NCBI GenBank assembly: GCA_026545225.1
Contig: CM048852.1
Coordinates: 13,798,146 to 13,862,145, forward strand
Direction: 5' to 3'
DNA length: 64,000 bases
From: Cornus controversa
Lineage: Eukaryota > Streptophyta > Magnoliopsida > Cornales > Cornaceae
Of the stretch, positions 36,159 to 48,616 are shown in pieces. The notes beneath the pieces are model-generated. The model saw nothing but the letters and a program-made list of their open reading frames with translations, was not told the DNA's origin and did no database searches. Both the position numbers and the translations under genes were made by a program. The number at the start of each line of letters is the position of its first letter. The stretch's first letter is position 1.

Positions 36159-36401
36159 AATCGATTGTTAGCTGTATCTTTCATTGTAGAACTCAACACA
36201 TAGGGAGATCATGCTGGATTAGGGTTACATAAATCTAATTTAAGTGGGTTATCAAGGAGTATTCATTAGTCAAATTTCTTAATTTTATTTGCTCCTGATA
36301 AAAATAAGGGAAAATTGGATTTTGGTGACCAAAATTGAAAAAAAAAATTTGCTATGAAGCGAACCTAAACTCAAGAAAAGATAAGTAGTAACCAAACATA
36401 A
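36159..36401. other. Short unique spacer between two LINE insertions
   Basis: About 240 bases of AT-rich sequence that belong to neither LINE. No gene is recognised. It is continuous with the DNA that resumes at 59,885. Confidence 0.5.
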
Positions 36402-36827
36402 AAAATAACTGCCAATTTTCTTTTCTTTTTTGAAAGGTCAGTGAGTAGTGAGTTGTAAGTCATTATAGGATGACTTGGTGCATACCCCAAGGGGGAAAAC
36501 AAGGTGGAAACCCCAAACCCACCAACACAACAACAGCTCACACCAACAATAGCAAAAAAAATATAAAGACCAATACATCAAAATGCAACTAATACAAAAC
36601 CTCCTACTAAAACTTTTTGCAATACAATAAGTCATAAAATGCCCATTAGGACAGCATCTATACCCTCAATTGCCTACCTACCAACATAGACTATATCCAC
36701 AACACCTTCCCCACAAGCAGGAACAAATGAGAAGTTATACCCACAAGATACCCGAACCGTAAGGTTGACCATTAGGATAACCCCAAAACAACACTAACTA
36801 CCACTTCTATGTCTCTTTCTCATAGGT

Positions 36828-37940
36828 CTAGCCATGCTTAAACACAGTTTCAGGAAGACCCCATTCCATTTGTAACCAGCAATTAACAATAGACTTATCA
36901 AATTTATCAAGAGAGAAAAGCTTGCACCTGATAGTCTGAATGATGCACTTTGTTATTGTATCACTATCCTTAAATTCATCCCTAAAGTTTCTGTGATTCC
37001 TTTCCTTCACACTTCATATACCACAGCAGCCAATGTCAATCTACTAATGATAGATGGTAATGACTTACCCTTTAGAGTTAAACTAGCCCAATGAATAATA
37101 TCATTCCAGTTCTGTGAAGGCCATTGTAATGCACATTTATCAACAACAGTATTCCAAATCCTCCTTGTGAAAGCACAGTCAAAGTACAAATGGTCCCTAT
37201 CCTCAATTCTACTTCTGCAGAACACACAAGCTCCAGATTGAGTCATACCAGCCTGTATCCTCCTTTGTTGAGTCCATTGCCTATTCTGCACTACTAACCA
37301 GAGAAGCAAAGCATGCTTAGGAATAGCTTGTGGAAATCAAACAACATCCTTCCATGCCACTATTCCCTGTTTTACTCTCAAGAACTCCCAAGCTGTTTTA
37401 ATTGAAAAAACCCAATTTCCAAGAAGCCACAAAATTCTGTCAAGTTTACTAGATGAGGGCTTAAAATTTGCAGAAATACTGTTTTCTTAAATCCATCCAT
37501 TCCAATATGTTAGTAGATGGCCACTTCCACTCATCTCCTTGTATAACAGCTGCAACCTTAGCTCCCTCCCCTAAGCCTGAATCTCTTATAATTCTGCTAT
37601 TATATTGCATACAAATAGGACCATTGGGAATCCAATAATCATACCACAAGGATGTTAACATACCATTCCCAATCTATGTCTGAATTGCCTTCCTGAAGGT
37701 ATCTCTCATTTTTAGAAGTCTGCTCCATGTCCATGAGCAATCAGATGGAGTTTTTAAGTTTCAGAAACACTTTTGCTTTATAAGGTGCTTCTGAACCAAA
37801 CAACCCAAATAAAATCAGACTTATATTGAACCACTCGCCACAGGTGCTTTGACATGGCTGCCACATTCCACATTGATAAATCTTTGACCTCCAACCTTCC
37901 TTCACCAGTAGGTAAACAAACAATTTTCCAAGATACCTTC
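36828..37940 (-). pseudogene. LINE ORF2 C-terminal remnant (RT tail and zf-RVT)
   Basis: The parts read KVSWKIVCLPTGEG and NVAAMSKHLWRVV (37,990-37,780), LTSLWYDYWIPNGPICMQYN (37,661 on) and the zinc segment CVFCRSRIEDRDHLYFDCAF (37,220). The end, LQMEWGLPETVFKHG, is nearly the same as LQLEWGLPESVFKHD in the first LINE. Several stops and shifts separate the parts. It is the same LINE family as the first copy, a different branch. Confidence 0.75.
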
Positions 37941-38849
37941 TTTTTTTTTTTTTTTGAAAGGTAAAGGTGATATATTAATTCAAACAAAAGTCAAACTACA
38001 ATTTGACTTGGGGCATTCCCCAAGGGGGAATAATAAAAAACTAACAATGTGGAATCCCCATATCCACCAATAGAACCATACACCTATACCCATACACCTA
38101 TACCCACCCCACCAATAGAACAAGCTAGAAGACACATGCAATACAGACACATACAATCAAGAACCATACCCTATTCCCACCCCAGCAATAGAACAACCAT
38201 AGCCTACCTATTATCACTGTGCCCCCTGCAGACGAACAAATGAGATGCTGAACTCTTGCAATTCAAATAGACCATCCACCAGTCCCGCATCATCAATATG
38301 CACCACCAGTACCCTCATCAGCAGTTTCAAATAACCATCCAGCATTGTTTGGACTCCACCTAGACTGCCCCAAAAAATCTGCAACCCGCCAATCTAACCA
38401 ATCCAAAATACAGAACCTTCCCCATAGATTCTGCAACAAACCAATATATCCAAACACACCTCCTACCTGTACAAGCATACTGGGAAACACCACAACCTGC
38501 CTCCACTAGCAGCATGAACACAACAACCTCAAGCATACCATATCCAGTAAGCCCCCAGCAATACACTTTGTGCACTCCACATCCAGCTCATATATGCCCA
38601 TCCCCTCATGGCCATCTCCACTCCAGACCCACTGCCACATGAACTGGGACGAAGACCCATCTCAATATGTAACCTACAACTAGACACACCACCTACAACA
38701 TAACCTTCCCTCCCCCAATTGGCGAATTCACACTCCACACACAATGGAATGAGAACCCACATCAAAGTTTGACTCCAACTGGACATACCACCGGCAACAG
38801 AAGCTTCCCCACAAATCAAGCAGCAAACCATACCTATTATCCGTTATCA
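37941..38849 (-). mobile_element. Short 5'-truncated LINE tail nested in the second LINE
   Basis: A run of 16 T at 37,941-37,956 and the phrase TTTGACTTGGGGCATTCCCC mark a second poly-A tail and 3' end of the same LINE family. About 900 bases of non-coding tail follow. AAGATAC occurs on both sides (37,930 and 38,850), a possible 7-bp target duplication. The right edge is tentative. Confidence 0.5.
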
Positions 38850-38873
38850 AAGATACATTGTGGGAGGTGCCAC

Positions 38874-39095
38874 TCATGTTGAACCCATAAATTTGAAGTG
38901 CTTCTGGGAAAATTTTTGAGGGGTAGCAACTTGCTCCTGACCAATTTTAGATCGTAATTCTTTATTCTCTTGTTGTAAGATACTCGTAACATCACGAAGA
39001 GAAATCATTTCACGAAAAATTTTGTGAAGCTTTTCCTTGTTTATTTCAACCATATTAAATTCTTCCAATTCCAGATCAGCTTTTCCCACCACACC
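38874..39095 (-). pseudogene. LINE ORF1 front part, left piece
   Basis: The piece reads GKADLELEEFNMVEINKEKL, then LHKIFREMISLRDVTSILQQ, ENKELRSKIG and a stop after KFMGST. The middle matches the ORF1 start of the first LINE (NKEILHQIY, DMISLHDGMSFLKQEN). The heptad-like pattern suggests a short coiled coil. It is cut at 39,095 by the LTR insertion and resumes at 59,606. Confidence 0.65.
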
Positions 39096-39468
39096 TGTAA
39101 TACCCCGAAAAATTTGGACGTCTATTATTTTAAAGAATTTAAATTTTCTTTATATTATTATTATTATGATTTTTCAATTCATGTGGAATGCCTTTATATG
39201 CATTTTATCATTTCATGTGAATTGTTAGGTCTTTATACAATTATTATTTTATATGAATTGGTTGTCTTTATAAATTCTTTCATTTCATGTGAATTGCTCT
39301 ATTTTTATTTTTATCAATTTATATGAATTGTTTATTGATTGTGTATTATTTGATTTAAATATTTTAAATGCTTTGGATTGGGCTATGGAGGAATCTAGGC
39401 TGGAATGGTTGGGCTAAGGATATGCTTAAGTTGTTGGGCCATGGTTATAGTTATATTATTATGGTTAT

Positions 39469-40489
39469 TGTAATACCCCGAAAAATTTAGGTGTCAATTT
39501 AATCTCTTTACATTATTACTTTATTTTATTAATTCATGTTAAATGTTTTTTTTTTATTTTTATATAAATTATCATTGTAGGTGAGTTGCTTGTCTTTTAT
39601 ACATGCATATTGTCATTTTATGTAAATTGGTATCAATTGTGTGTTATTTTATTTAAATGCTTTGGTTTGGGCTAGGGAGGAATTTGGGCTGAAATGATTG
39701 GGCTAAGATTATGTTTAAAATGTTGGGCCAAGGTTATAATTATATTATTATTGCTTGTATTATTATTATTTGGATTTTATTTAGTTTTAGAAAAATCAAT
39801 AATAGAATAATAATTAAGACAAAAAGGAAAAGAAAAGAAGAAGAAATGAGGGTTTGCCGTGGTTTTACGCACAGAACCAGAAGAGAGAAAACGAAAGAGA
39901 GAAGGGGGTGAGGATCGGGTGAACAAGTTAATTCGTCAGGAAAAAGGCAAGTTTAATTCTTCTCTTCCCCCTTGAATCCGTATGCATAGTCTAGGTTTGA
40001 GAATTTATTTATATTAAAAATTTGTAGTTAATTGCATGTTTATATTTTTCTGCTATTGATAAATTTCGTGAGATTAACTATGAGGATTGTATGTAGATTT
40101 AATGGGTTTTGTTCATGTAAGGTTATATGCATATGTGTTCATGTATATGTATAGTGTGTTAAGGAAGAAATCATTCATGTATGCAATTTGTAAGAAATAA
40201 ATGTTTAGTTGTGATCCTACTCTGTTGGAATTAAATTGTAAACAACTCGAAATCTTTAGAAAAACAGATCGTGAACTATTGGGTTTTAATTTTTTTTTTT
40301 AAATTTTGCGAAGAACCCTAGAACTTGTAAATTAGGGGTTTTTGATTCGGACAATTTTTGATGGGGCTTTTTGTACCAATGGGTAGAGGGGATCAAGAGG
40401 AGAAGAACGGGGCAAAAATCAGAGCGAACGGAGGTCGGGGCACGCCGGAAAACACGCCGGAAAACCCCCCAGCGCGCTGCCATGCGCGC
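39469..40489 (+). repeat. Left arm of a 1,021-bp LTR palindrome
   Basis: These 1,021 bases are the first part of a chromovirus LTR in plus orientation, and they return in reverse at 41,235-42,255 with exactly the same length. Only two differences were noticed by eye. The arm begins TGTAATACCCCG directly after the duplicated GTTAT at 39,464-39,468. The LTR continues in plus orientation through the spacer to 41,234. Confidence 0.88.
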
Positions 40490-41234
40490 TGGGGAAGAAA
40501 GGCTCCAGCGCGCGTGACCCCCACGCGCGCCGCCGGCGCGTGGGGGCGCGTGCCGCCGGCTCCGGCGCCGGCCGGTGGTCGGAAAAAGGTTTTTGGGCCC
40601 CACTCGCGGGGGCCCACCTCTGGGTCCAATATGGGCCCATTCCGAATAGTTTTGATATTTCTTTTGTATTTTTGAAATTTTTGGAAAAATTTAAAAATTG
40701 AGAAAATCATTTTTTAAAAATACTTTTATAATTCTAAAAATTCCAAAAAGTTTATGTCAACTTCCTGGGAGCTTGAGGAGCTTGGGGTTTAAATTTCATA
40801 TCCAAATGATTTACCATTCTCTTTAAATTAATTTTTAAAGTGTCTAAAAACTGTTTTTTTTAGCTTCTTTAATTTTAGAAAATACTTTTTCAACTCTAAA
40901 AATTCCCAAATTTTTACTGTAACTCTATGGAGGTTAAATACACTTGGGTTTAAAGTTTCAACTAAAAATAATCTTTTCTTACTGTTCAATTGATTTTTAA
41001 AATGTCTAAAAGTTGGATTTTTCACTTTCTGCAATTTTAGAAAATACTTTTATAATTCCAAAAATTCCCAAATTTTTGCTGAAACTTTCTGGAGGCTAAA
41101 TACACTTGGGTTTAAATTTTAAACTCAAAATGATTTTCCCTTGTTGTTCAATTTATTTTTAAAGTATCCAAAAGTTGGGTTTTTCACTTTCTGTAATTTT
41201 TAGAAAATACTTTTGAAATTCCAAAAATTCCCAA
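40490..41234 (+). repeat. 745-bp spacer of the palindrome: continuing LTR with 150-bp repeats
   Basis: The spacer carries the GC-rich block (CCACGCGCGCCGCCGGCGCG) and then three to four tandem units of about 150 bases, each with TTCCCAAATTTTTACTGTAA- and ACACTTGGGTTTAAA-like phrases. The same order occurs in the other LTR copies, so this is plain LTR sequence in plus orientation. Confidence 0.75.
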
Positions 41235-42255
41235 GCGCGCATGGCAGCGCGCTGGGGGGTTTTCCGGCGTGTTTTCCGGCGTGCCCCGACCTCCGTTCGC
41301 TCTGATTTTTGCCCCGTTCTTCTCCTCTTGATCCCCTCTACCCATTGGTACAAAAAGCCCCATCAAAAATTGTCCGAATCAAAAACCCCTAATTTACAAG
41401 TTCTAGGGTTCTTCGCAAAATTTAAAAAAAAAAATTAAAACCCAATAGTTCACGATCTGTTTTTCTAAAGATTTCGAGTTGTTTACAATTTAATTCCAAC
41501 AGAGTAGGATCACAACTAAACATTTATTTCTTACAAATTGCATACATGAATGATTTCTTCCTTAACACACTATACATATACATGAACACATATGCATATA
41601 ACCTTACATGAACAAAACCAATTAAATCTACATACAATCCTCATAGTTAATCTCACGAAATTTATCAATAGCAGAAAAATATAAACATGCAATTAACTAC
41701 AAATTTTTAATATAAATAAATTCTCAAACCTAGACTATGCATACGGATTCAAGGGGGAAGAGAAGAATTAAACTTGCCTTTTTCCTGACGAATTAACTTG
41801 TTCACCCGATCCTCACCCCCTTCTCTCTTTCGTTTTCTCTCTTCTGGTTCTGTGCGTAAAACCACGGCAAACCCTCATTTCTTCTTCTTTTCTTTTCCTT
41901 TTTGTCTTAATTATTATTCTATTATTGATTTTTCTAAAACTAAATAAAATCCAAATAATAATAATACAAGCAATAATAATATAATTATAACCTTGGCCCA
42001 ACATTTTAAACATAATCTTAGCCCAATCATTTCAGCCCAAATTCCTCCCTAGCCCAAACCAAAGCATTTAAATAAAATAACACACAATTGATACCAATTT
42101 ACATAAAATGACAATATGCATGTATAAAAGACAAGCAACTCACCTACAATGATAATTTATATAAAAATAAAAAAAAAACATTTAACATGAATTAATAAAA
42201 TAAAGTAATAATGTAAAGAGATTAAATTGACACCTAAATTTTCCGGGGTATTACA
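41235..42255 (-). repeat. Right arm of the palindrome; 3' LTR part of element A
   Basis: In minus orientation this is the LTR start (TGTAATACCCCGGAAAATTT) lying right after the polypurine tract of element A at 42,256-42,269. It mirrors 39,469-40,489. At 41,234/41,235 the orientation switches abruptly. Confidence 0.88.
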
Positions 42256-45200
42256 TTCTTCCCCCCTAACAGAGGAATTCCGTCCTCGGAATTCAGCTCA
42301 TACTTGAAAGAAAAAGCTCTGGATATTTTGCTTTTATCTCATCCTCCTTTTCCCAAGTGGACTCCACCTAATTGTGGTGACTCCACTGAACCAGAACTTA
42401 AAGGAATAGTCTTAAGATGAGAGAATTGATTACTATGGTCATGAGTACAGTACAGTTACTCTACATTTGTTGGATCTAGCTGCAACTCAATCTCCCTAAC
42501 CTCAATGTGTTGATCAATAACACCCTCCTTACGAAATTTCCATAACATAGATACATAAAAGATATGATACACCCTGTGCATTGTGTTTAGTAACATTTCT
42601 ATATACAGTACTGCTCTAATCCCATCAGTAATCATGAAAGGAGCCAAAAAAACAAAACGAGGTGACAACCTCCCTTTTTTTTTTTTTTTTAAAACCGCAT
42701 TACTCCCTTCATGGGAGAAACCTTGAATAGAACCTGATCCCCCACCTTGAACTCTAGTGCACGAGTTCTTCGGTCAGCATAACTTTTCTATCTGCTCTAT
42801 GCAGTCCGCATACGGTCTCTAATAAGGACAACTATTTCTGACGTGTCCTTGATGAACTCAGGACCCAAAAACCTATTCTCTCTAACTTCCAACCAGTAAC
42901 CCAACGATCTACAGGTCGTCCGTACAGAGCCTTAAATGGTGCCCTACCAATAGTCTTTTGATAACTATTGTTATAGACAAACTCAACTAGCAGCAAGAAA
43001 TTCTCTCAATTACCCTTGAAGTTTAGTACACATGCTCACAAAATACCCTCCATAATCTGATTAACCCTCTCAGTCTGACCATCGGTCTGAGGGTAATTAG
43101 TTGTACTGAGGTGCAGAGCTGTACACATTGTCTGCTGAAAACCCTCATAAATCCCTGAAATAAAATTCAGATCTCTATTCGACAGAATGAACAAAGGCAC
43201 ACCATGAAGCTTCATTATCTCTGCAATGTAAAGCTTCGCATACTACTCTAAGGTGTAACTTAAGCGTACGGCAAAAAATGTGATAATTTCGTCAGTCTAT
43301 CCACTATCACCCAAATAACATCATGGTTTCGTTGTGAGGTGGGAAGTCCCACATTGAAATCCATAAAGAGGCTTTCCCACTTCCACTCCGGTAGAGGCAG
43401 TGGTTGCAAAGACTCCGGCAGTCTCTGGTGATCAATCTTGATCATCTGACCACTGCTGCACTTAGAGACAAATATAGTTATGTCCCTCTTCATGCCTGCC
43501 CACCAAAACTGTCATTTCATGTCTTGGTACATCTTATCCCCTCTCAAGCGTACTAAAAACTGAGAACTGTAAGCCTCACTCATCATGCCCGCCTCCATCT
43601 GTACCCACTGTATAAAATGGTACCTATCCAGATTTCAACTCAACCACCTTCTTTACACACTACGGGTCAGTAAGCTGATCTGAAATTACCCTCCAAATGG
43701 TAGTAGGTGTGACCACTACACATGCTACAAAAATATCAGCTATATCATCAACATTTTTCCTGTGAAAACATATACTACAACCTCTTATGGTCGTTGAACA
43801 AAAGTCTTTCCCAAGAGATAATGTCACCAGGTCCTCATGGCAGAGTCCACACACACCCCAGACCTTACAATGATGCATCGGTACATACTAAGTACTCAAT
43901 GCCACACTAAAGGGTAACTAGAACAGGTGCAGTTGTTAACCTGTTCTTTAACTCATCAAATGTCGTCTAACAAGAATCATTGGAAACGAAAGGCACACCC
44001 ATTTTTTTTTAGGTACATGGGTGAGATGGCTAACAATCTTTGAAAAGCCCTGACTGAACCTACAACAATAACCAACTACCCCAGAAAACTACGAATCACC
44101 ATGGGTGAGGTAGGTTGCCCCCACTCCATATCGCGGACACCTTGCTTTGATCTACCGCTATCCTTTCTCAAATACTATATGACCCAAGAACTTCACCTCC
44201 CTCTGCCAGAAATCATACTTCTCAAACTTTGCCTACAACTGGTGATCTCTCAGTGTCTACTAAATGATACAAAGATGTCTGGCATGATCCTCCTCTGATC
44301 TAGAAGTAGGCCTGGTGCCTGAAGCTAGGTAAATTACAAAGTCTATCCCACGACTCGGTAGTAGTCTTGAAATTTCCTAAAACACATCCTGAAAGTCTCG
44401 TACCACTGGAATGGGATCCGTAGAAACCGTATTTCCCTCCGGAGACTTCTCACTATTAAAGAATGGGCAAGTTCTAGACCCTTCATTTGATTACGGTATA
44501 GCAACCAAATACACCTCCTGACTCGGTATAACAAAAAGAATTGCCTAATCATGGCAATTGACATGGGCATGATAATGCGATAACAAATCCATCCTGAGTT
44601 TGACATCATATGAATTCATGTCTAGGACCAAAAGGTCTGCCAAGAACCTGAGATTGCCAACGCCTATAGTGACTTGACTACAGCGTTCTCGTAATACTGT
44701 ACTAACTCCCAATGGTGTATTTATAGTAAGTGGAGAACTACACGACTGAGTAAGTATACCCGATATCCTAACAAATGACTGAGATACAAAAGAGTGAGAT
44801 GCCTCAGTCTCAAATAAAAACACGATCAAAGTTAACCTTTATCGGAACCCTACCCTCAATCGCCTAAGGAGTCTGCTCATCATATGGCATGACGTTGTAG
44901 ACCCTTCCACAGTTCATCTATTGAATAGATTGCCTTGCTATTTCCATTTTTCTTTTCCACTATCTGGCTAGCGGAGGATCTATCATTTCTTTTCTCCCCT
45001 ATCATTTCCTATAATCCCACCTTATTTGACAGTGCTGCAACGCAGCATTAACCACCTGAGTGTAAGTGGGCTAGATTACTCACAATGACCTGTCGAATAG
45101 TATAAATTAATCTCTTCACAAAATAGCTCACCTTCTTCCCTTCAGTGTTCACCTCCTCAGGTGCAACAAAGATAAATTAGTGAACTCCTATTCCGACCCT

Positions 45201-45627
45201 GCAAATGTCCTGTCATTCTTCTGTAAGTCCAGGAATTCCCTTATGTGAAAGAGTTTTGCATCCTTCCCAACTGTTAGGCTGTTCCACTGGTACTGGAACA
45301 TGCGCCATTTGTAGTGGCTGTTGGGGTGGCTGCTGATTCTAAAGAGCAGTTGCCACTCCTGTATCTACAGCCTAAATTACCATGGCTGCCAAATCGAGAG
45401 GAAGTTCAACATTTCCAACCTGATCATTATCCTGACCTTATTTGTGGTTCGCTTTCCTACTCCTACGGGGTGACATCTAAACAAACCCCTATAATAGACT
45501 AAGATGTATAGAGTACAATGAATCCTCTACTTAGATTCTATTTATCAGAATACGCAACGCGGAAGATACCCAACGACGGACCCTACAGACCCGAGGATAC
45601 TTGAACCTGGAATGCTCTGATACCAAA
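42256..45627 (-). mobile_element. Element A internal region: decayed chromovirus gag-pol (fossil)
   Basis: A minus-strand Ty3/gypsy internal region of the Tekay/Del-like kind lies between a polypurine tract (TTAGGGGGGAAGAA at 42,256-42,269) and a primer-binding site at about 45,609-45,627 (TGGTATCAGAGC, complementary to initiator Met tRNA). Recognisable parts in order are gag traces, protease-like sequence (SQSFVRISGILTQS near 44,770), reverse transcriptase/RNase H traces, integrase ([20 protein letters not shown] near 43,350) and a C-terminal part (near 42,600). It is broken at many places, probably well over ten, and is clearly older than element B. Confidence 0.8.
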
Positions 45628-48616
45628 TGAAATACCCCCCAGAAAATTTCGCGCATGAGGTGGCCAGTCTCATACACAAAACTTGGGAGATACATACAAC
45701 TGGTAGCAACAAGCATAGATGCAAAAGAAAGAAATAGAATAATTGCTAAAAGCTGAACAGAAATCCCATTTAACTGAAATACTTGATAAATAAATAAATA
45801 TATTCTGGTAATACAATTTGGAAGTCCCGTAACCCAAGGACCCCTTAACCAGAAAGAACAAAAGTTTTTAACTTCTAAAATTAATACCAACAATCAAAGT
45901 CTCAAAAGTTCATAGTATGACTCTTGAAGAAGACAAGTTCCTACCCTGTAACTGATGAGATGAGACGTCTGCTACAACCAAACCCTAAAACTCTATCCTC
46001 GCGGTGGAACCTGTCTGAAACCTGAAATATCAACACAGTGGGTTAAACCCACGAGCAAGTTCTATCTACTACATCCCAATCAGAGAACCAATATACATAC
46101 CCTCAGTATAAGGGACACAAAATAAGTCTATAGATTTAACCTACAAGTTATTCTTTTACCCAATTTCGTGTTTCCAAAACAACAGTCAATATTTATAATA
46201 TTCCACCCAAACCCTTATTATGCAAACGTGAACACATTCCTTACGTTCAGCAGAAATAAACATAATATAAAATACTATCAAGTTTAAGCAATCCTAACAT
46301 GCCATCATTTAATCTTTTGATACCTTAATAGGCATAGATATATACATACTAGTCATTTCCTATTTAGCTCATGTTTTCAGAAGTAAAATCATCTTATACA
46401 TTGTTCCAACACACCCTTATCATCCAACAATGAACACATTCTTTAAGTTCAAAATAAAGAAAACATGTGCATACACATATAGATACCTTATTAGATATGG
46501 GCGATCCTGACACGCCAGATAAAATGTATAGATACCTTATTAGGTATGGGCGATCCTAACACGCCAAATAAAATGTATAGATACCTTATTAGGTATGGGC
46601 GATCCTGACACGCCGGGCAATCCTGACATGCCAAATAAAATGCATAGATACCTTATTAGGTATGGGCGATCCTGACACGCCGGGCAATCCTTACATGCCA
46701 AATAAAATACATAGATACCTTATTAGGTATGGGCGATCCTGACACGCCGGGCAATCCTTACATGCCAAAATAAAATGCATAGATATATTTCAATATGCAA
46801 TATAAAATAACAAGGTGCATTATGATTTAAGTTTGCACAACCGTTATTTCAAATCATCCAACATGAAATTATCATCATAAGACAAATCGTTCACAAGTGA
46901 ACCTAAATCAAGTATTTGATGGGCATTTATATTCTTAAAGAAAAATATATTCAAATAAACCAAATAACCCAAGCATCCATTATAGAAGCAATTTCCCAAC
47001 TCAACCTCCAATGCACTCAATTCTACGAGGGAGTCTAAACCTAACTTTTATCTAGGTTTCTGGGCCTATTCCACTTCTCAGAACCCTATTAAATCATTCT
47101 GAAATTTTCTAGAATTTTTGAAATATTTTCAACAAATAAAAGAAGGTGAAAACCCAACTTTTAGACACTTTAAAAATTTATTGAACACTAAGGGAAACTC
47201 CTTTCAAGATGAAAATTTAAACCCAAGTTTATTTAAAAATTAATTGGTCAACAAGGGAAAAGTGTTTTGAGTTGAAAATTTAAAATTAAGTGTATTTAAT
47301 CTCCAATATCATACAGTAAAATTTTCAGAATTTTTGGAACCATGAAAGTATTTTTAAAAAATGATTTTTCAAATTTTCAAGTTTTTCCAAAAATTTCAAA
47401 AATTCAAAAAAAATATCAAAATATATCGGAATGGGCCCAAAGTGGACCCAGGGGTGGGCCCCCGCGAGTGGGGCCCAAATATATTTTTCCCGGCGCCGGC
47501 CGGCGCCGGCGCCGGCCCCACGCGCCGGCACGCGCCGGCCAGGCGCGTGGGGAAGCCCCTGCGCTGGGGCTTCTTCCCCAGCGCGCCCAGCAGCGCGCAC
47601 AGCGCGCTGCCGGCGACTTCCCGGCGACGGTCCGGCCTCCTCCGGCCACCGTTCGCCTCCATTTTTGCGCCATTCTTCTCCTCTCGACGCCGTCTACGTA
47701 TTGGTGCAAAAAGCCCCATCCGAAACAACCCGAATCAAAAACCCCCAATTCACAAGTTCTAGGGTTCTTCGCAAAATTCAAAAATTTAAAACCCAATAAA
47801 TTCACGATCTGTTTTCCTAAGGATTTAGAGTTGTTTACAAATTTAATTCCAACACAGTAGGTTCACAACTAAACAATTATTTCATACAAATTGCATAAAT
47901 AAATGATTTCTTCCTTAACACAATATACATATACATGAACACATATGCATATAACCTTACATGAACAAAATCAATTAAATATACATACAATCATCATAGT
48001 TAATCTCACGAAATTCATCAATAGCAGAAAAATATTAACATGCAATTAATTACAAATTTTTAATATAAATATATGCTCAAACCTAGACTATGCATACGAA
48101 TTCAAGGGGGAAGAGAAGAATTAAACTTGCCTTTTTCCTGACGAATTAACTGGTTCACCCGATCGTCACTATCTTCTCTCTTTCGTTTTCTCTCTTTTTG
48201 TTCTGTGCGTAACACAACGGCAAACCCTAATTCTTCTTCTTTTCTTTTCCTTTTTGTTTTTAATTATTCATTTATTGTTTTTCCTAAAACTAATAAAAAT
48301 CAAATTAATAATAAAAATAAATATAGCAAAAGCAATATTATTATAACCCTAGGCCCATCATTTTAAACATAACCTTAGCCCACTCATCCTAGCCCAAATT
48401 CCTCCCTAGCCCAACCCAAAACATTTAAATAAAAATAATACACAATTTATACCAATTCACATAAATGACAATATGCATGTATAAAAGACCAACAACTCAC
48501 ATACAATGATAATCTATATAAAACAAAAAAAAGAAAAAACATTTCACATGAATTAATAAAATAAAGTAATAATGCAAAGAGATTAAATTGACACCTAAAT
48601 TTTCCGGGGTATTACA
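45628..48616 (-). repeat. Shared LTR between elements A and B (2,989 bp)
   Basis: In minus orientation it starts TGTAATACCCCGGAAAA at 48,616 and ends GGGGGGTATTTCA at 45,628. It is at once the 3' LTR of element B and the 5' LTR of element A. From the LTR start to about 47,235 it is nearly identical to the other LTR of B where they can be compared, while 45,628-47,234 differs clearly from it. This is a mosaic, as expected from recombination between two elements. It contains the 67/49-bp minisatellite (46,481-46,778) and a GC-rich block (47,490-47,640). Confidence 0.82.
46481..46778. repeat. LTR minisatellite, 49- and 67-bp units
   Basis: Units starting AGATACCTTATTAGGTATGG occur at 46,481, 46,530, 46,579, 46,646 and 46,713. 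The first two are 49 bases long and the rest 67. The longer type carries an extra 18-base GGGCAATCCTTACATGCC-like module. The same two unit types occur in the solo LTR at 58,505-58,750. Confidence 0.88.

Noticed and set aside
38874-39095. Host coiled-coil protein exon interrupted by a retroelement
   Set aside because: The sequence matches the ORF1 start of the neighbouring LINE (NKEILHQIY, DMISLHD), and a LINE target duplication surrounds it, so it is LINE sequence.
40286-41438. Overlapping Arg/Ala/Pro-rich open frames on both strands in the LTR GC blocks (also 47,325-47,860 and 55,086-55,607)
   Set aside because: They are open only because the GC-rich block lacks stop codons. They change frame with the block's length difference and match no family. 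They belong to LTR sequence.
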